15,052 nt of DNA from SZUA-229 sp964531165 (GTDB lineage: Bacteria; Pseudomonadota; Gammaproteobacteria; SZUA-229), in contig CAZHEA010000076.1 of NCBI GenBank assembly GCA_964531165.1, positions 1 to 15,052 of the forward strand, in the 5' to 3' direction. Below are positions 13,236 to 15,052 of this stretch, in pieces. The position numbers were made by a program, and so were the translations under genes. The notes beneath the pieces were generated by a model. That model was not told where the DNA came from, ran no database searches, and saw only the letters and a program-made list of their open reading frames with translations. Each line of letters starts with the position of its first letter. Within the stretch, counting starts at the first letter, position 1.

Positions 13236-14111
13236 TTAGTAAATAGATTTTTCACCTTCGGGGCGACGTTTAAATCGTTTATATGTCCATTGATACTGGT
13301 GCGGTGTTTCGCGAATTAATTTTTCAACATCTGCATTCATCTGCCTGGTCGCAGGCTCTAAATCCAGTTCAGCTAAATCCTCGCTGGACTCTCGAAATAT
13401 GAGTTTAAATCCGCTGCTGTCATCAAGGCGTTTAGCATAGGTATATAAAACCACTGCATTGGTTTTTTTTGTGAGCTTTGGAAGCAAGGTCATGGTGTAG
13501 CAAAGGTGTCCGAAAAACTTCACAAATAAACCATTAGAGTAGGGTGACTGATCGGGCAAAATAGCAACTAGCTCAGACTGTTTTAATGCCTTGCTCATTG
13601 CGCGGATACCATTGATGTCGGTGGGCACAAGCTTGGCACCGGTGCGCTGACGGGCATCGCGCATTAGCTGATCTGCCCGGGGGTCGGGTTGTGGTGCATA
13701 CATGGATGTCATGGCATAGTGCCGGGCACAATATAAACCCACCAGTTCCCATGAGCCGTAATGGGGGATGGCGAGAATGACACCACGACCAGCTGCCTGT
13801 GCCTGCTTAATTAAATGCTCGCCTTCGGTTTCTTTTACCAGTGCTAAAGTTTTGACGGATTTTAACTGCCACATTTTTCCCGCTTCTAAAATAACTTTAC
13901 CTGTCTCACTGAGAATTTTTTTCACCAGTTCAGTTTGTTGTCGGGTATTTAATTCGGGGAAACATAACTGAATATTTTTTTCAGCAATTTTACGAATTCG
14001 GTTATTGGTCATCCAGGTAAGTTTACCAATACCCCGACCCAGAAAATGTACCGCCTTTAATGGCAGTAATGCGGTAATGATTAATATGGATTTAACTAAA
14101 AAGTATTTCAT
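13236..14111 (-). CDS. LpxL/HtrB-family lipid A late acyltransferase
   Basis: This 291-residue inner-membrane protein belongs to the lysophospholipid/lauroyl acyltransferase family that adds secondary acyl chains to lipid A from acyl-ACP. An N-terminal hydrophobic segment (about 4-20) anchors it. The catalytic HX4E motif is HYGSWE at 117-122 with the nucleophile-activating His117 and Glu122. LPDQSPYSNGLFVKFFG (185-201) and the C-terminal HQYQWTYKRFKRRP (271-284) are also typical. Its ATG overlaps the stop of fcl by 4 nt (ATGA), implying translational coupling. The LpxD-like gene follows 113 bp later, so two lipid A steps lie together. Whether it adds laurate, myristate or another chain (LpxL, LpxM or a paralogue) cannot be told, so no symbol is given. 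Confidence 0.9.
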   Translation of the reverse strand: MKYFLVKSILIITALLPLKAVHFLGRGIGKLTWMTNNRIRKIAEKNIQLCFPELNTRQQTELVKKILSETGKVILEAGKMWQLKSVKTLALVKETEGEHLIKQAQAAGRGVILAIPHYGSWELVGLYCARHYAMTSMYAPQPDPRADQLMRDARQRTGAKLVPTDINGIRAMSKALKQSELVAILPDQSPYSNGLFVKFFGHLCYTMTLLPKLTKKTNAVVLYTYAKRLDDSSGFKLIFRESSEDLAELDLEPATRQMNADVEKLIRETPHQYQWTYKRFKRRPEGEKSIY

Positions 14112-14722
14112 TTGCAGATAAATAGTTGTTGTTCGGTGGCAATCATATCTAATGGCACATCATGGGGTTGTTGTGGCAGTTTATCCAATTGTTGAAAGGC
14201 GTGTGCCAGTCCGATTAAATACGGCTTGTATGTGCTCTTTCTGAAGTGCATAAAATGCAGGCTTCGATCGTAAAATCCACCCCCCATTCCCAGACGATTG
14301 CCGGCTTGATCAAAGCCCACTAATGGCATTAAAACCAGGTCTAGTTGGCGGGGTTTCAGCCAGTGTCTCGGGTGTACATCGGGCTCGGCTATTTTAAAAC
14401 GATTTAGTTTCATTTTGCTGCCGGTAAAGTAGGGTGCAAAGTAAAGCCGATTAGACAGAGGGGCGATGACGGGTAAATATATTTTTTTATTAGCCTGCAG
14501 TGCGCTCTGAATTAAACAGGCCGGATCAATCTCACCGTCTGCTGACAGATAAGCGGCGATACGTTTGCTGCGTTTAAACAGCGGCTGTTGAGACAGCCGC
14601 TGAAGCAGTAACTGTGCGTGTTGTTGCTGGCTGTCAGCATCCAGTTCTCGGCGTTGCTGGCGTAAACGCTGGCGTAACTGGCGGCGTTGTTGTTGTGGGT
14701 CGATAGTCTCAGCGTTTATCAT
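14108..14722 (-). CDS. fcl: 5-formyltetrahydrofolate cyclo-ligase
   Basis: This enzyme (YgfA/Fau in E. coli, MTHFS elsewhere) converts 5-formyl-THF plus ATP to 5,10-methenyl-THF in the cytoplasm. The 204-residue chain shows AAYLSADGEIDP (56-67), LMPLVGFDQAGNRLG (131-145) and the nucleotide-binding GMGGGFYDR (145-153). The first 50 residues are unusually rich in Gln and Arg, an amphipathic helix as usual for the family but more repetitive here. The ATG at 14722 has only a weak TAAG element upstream and lies 9 nt beyond the U-tract of the 6S RNA terminator, so expression probably depends on read-through from 6S RNA. Linkage to 6S RNA is the classic gammaproteobacterial arrangement. The next gene overlaps its stop by 4 nt. 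Confidence 0.95.
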   Translation of the reverse strand: MINAETIDPQQQRRQLRQRLRQQRRELDADSQQQHAQLLLQRLSQQPLFKRSKRIAAYLSADGEIDPACLIQSALQANKKIYLPVIAPLSNRLYFAPYFTGSKMKLNRFKIAEPDVHPRHWLKPRQLDLVLMPLVGFDQAGNRLGMGGGFYDRSLHFMHFRKSTYKPYLIGLAHAFQQLDKLPQQPHDVPLDMIATEQQLFICK

Positions 14723-14731
14723 ATCTTAGTA

Positions 14732-14756
14732 TAAAAAAAGCCCCGCAATGCGAGGC
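14732..14756 (-). terminator. Rho-independent terminator between 6S RNA and fcl
   Basis: On the minus strand GCCTCGC, loop ATT, GCGGGGC forms a 7-bp stem with one G-U pair, followed by seven T residues. It ends 9 nt before the fcl ATG, so it can act as an attenuator for the downstream genes. Confidence 0.9.
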
Positions 14757-14764
14757 CGGTGTTA

Positions 14765-14960
14765 GGCGGGTGCAACCACAAGTGCCGTAGCAAGTCTCAC
14801 GAACCTTGAACCAGAAGTTCAGGTGGGAACTAGCGTCGATGTATAAGGCTTCCCGCTACAAGCGGTAATGCACACAGCACCGGCAGACACATTCCCGGGG
14901 TCGATGAGTAAGGCTCAAGGGTTTTATAAGTATGCTTACAAACACCGCAGAAGCACCCAA
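14765..14960 (-). ncRNA. ssrS: 6S RNA
   Basis: 6S RNA binds sigma-70 RNA polymerase holoenzyme and imitates an open promoter, lowering transcription in stationary phase. The minus strand carries the conserved 3' block AAGCCTTA...CGACG followed by CACCTGAAC...GGTTCAAGG, which aligns with the E. coli block CACCTTGAACC...GGTTCAAGG. The ends GGGTGC (14958 to 14953) and GCACCC (14773 to 14768) pair as the outer closing stem, giving about 190 nt, close to the 184 nt of E. coli. Position directly upstream of fcl supports the call. The exact ends are estimates from the pairing. I do not see a clear promoter upstream. A 16-nt near-repeat inside the RNA is noted as a finding. Confidence 0.9.
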
Positions 14961-15009
14961 ACTGTTTGTTGTCGCTCATTTCGCGGCTAACTGGCTCCAG
15001 CCCGGCGTT

Positions 15010-15046
15010 AAAAAATGTTCACTTACCTGTGTAAGCTCACATTTTT
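15010..15046 (-). terminator. Stem-loop upstream of 6S RNA, possible terminator of the preceding gene
   Basis: AAAAATGT and ACATTTTT (15011-15018 and 15039-15046) with an inner ACTTAC/GTAAGC pairing form a long hairpin. On the minus strand it is followed by a T-run, so it would end a transcript coming from the right edge (in E. coli zapA lies there, but that gene is not visible here). The nearly symmetrical A/T arms mean it could also act on the plus strand. Confidence 0.5.
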
Positions 15047-15052
15047 CGCCTT

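Overview
The window looks like a piece of a draft chromosome from a Gram-negative gammaproteobacterium. The 6S RNA / 5-formyltetrahydrofolate cyclo-ligase linkage, the rplM-rpsI pair, a divergent rpiA/ilvA pair, a Coq7-type ubiquinone hydroxylase, lipid A acyltransferases and a trimeric-type porin all fit that. Genus cannot be decided from the sequence. Two runs of exactly 100 N (4949-5048 and 11881-11980) mark scaffold joins, and both sit inside short dispersed repeats. No plasmid, phage, CRISPR, IS transposase or tRNA gene was seen, so this is mostly core chromosome with repeat-filled gaps.

Left part (1-1873): a minus-strand unit encodes a two-[4Fe-4S], GlcF-like iron-sulfur protein followed by coq7, which runs off the left edge. 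It diverges from a small thioredoxin-like [2Fe-2S] ferredoxin. The roughly 60 bp between them carries overlapping, oppositely directed -10 sequences. A non-coding stretch of about 400 bp follows. It holds a promoter-like sequence and a very strong rho-independent terminator about 105 nt apart with no gene between them, which makes a candidate small RNA. Then comes rplM-rpsI with its own promoter, a leader hairpin and a terminator.

Middle part (3171-9068): a long AT-rich region rich in small dyads leads to a strong promoter and an outer-membrane porin gene that ends in a UUCG-type terminator. After a repeat and the first gap comes a 1286-residue FAD/iron-sulfur oxidoreductase, in effect a GlcD/D-lactate-dehydrogenase-like flavoprotein fused to a GlcF-like module. 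Together with the stand-alone GlcF-like protein, this gives two separate 2-hydroxyacid-dehydrogenase-type iron-sulfur modules within 9 kb.

Right part (9069-15052): rpiA (minus) and ilvA (plus) diverge, flanked on both outer sides by intergenic spaces filled with two repeat families: a GGGGTCGGAGTC-type inverted repeat and a GTGCGAAT/ATTCGCAC hairpin. From the right edge, on the minus strand, run 6S RNA, a terminator, fcl, an LpxL/HtrB-like acyltransferase overlapping fcl by 4 nt, and an LpxD-like acyltransferase. The last three probably form one unit that joins one-carbon metabolism to lipid A acylation downstream of 6S RNA.

No wholly new gene system was found. The items most worth following are the candidate small RNA at 2000-2116, the 6S-terminator-fcl-lpxL-lpxD arrangement, the REPIN-like repeats, and the dyad-rich porin promoter region.
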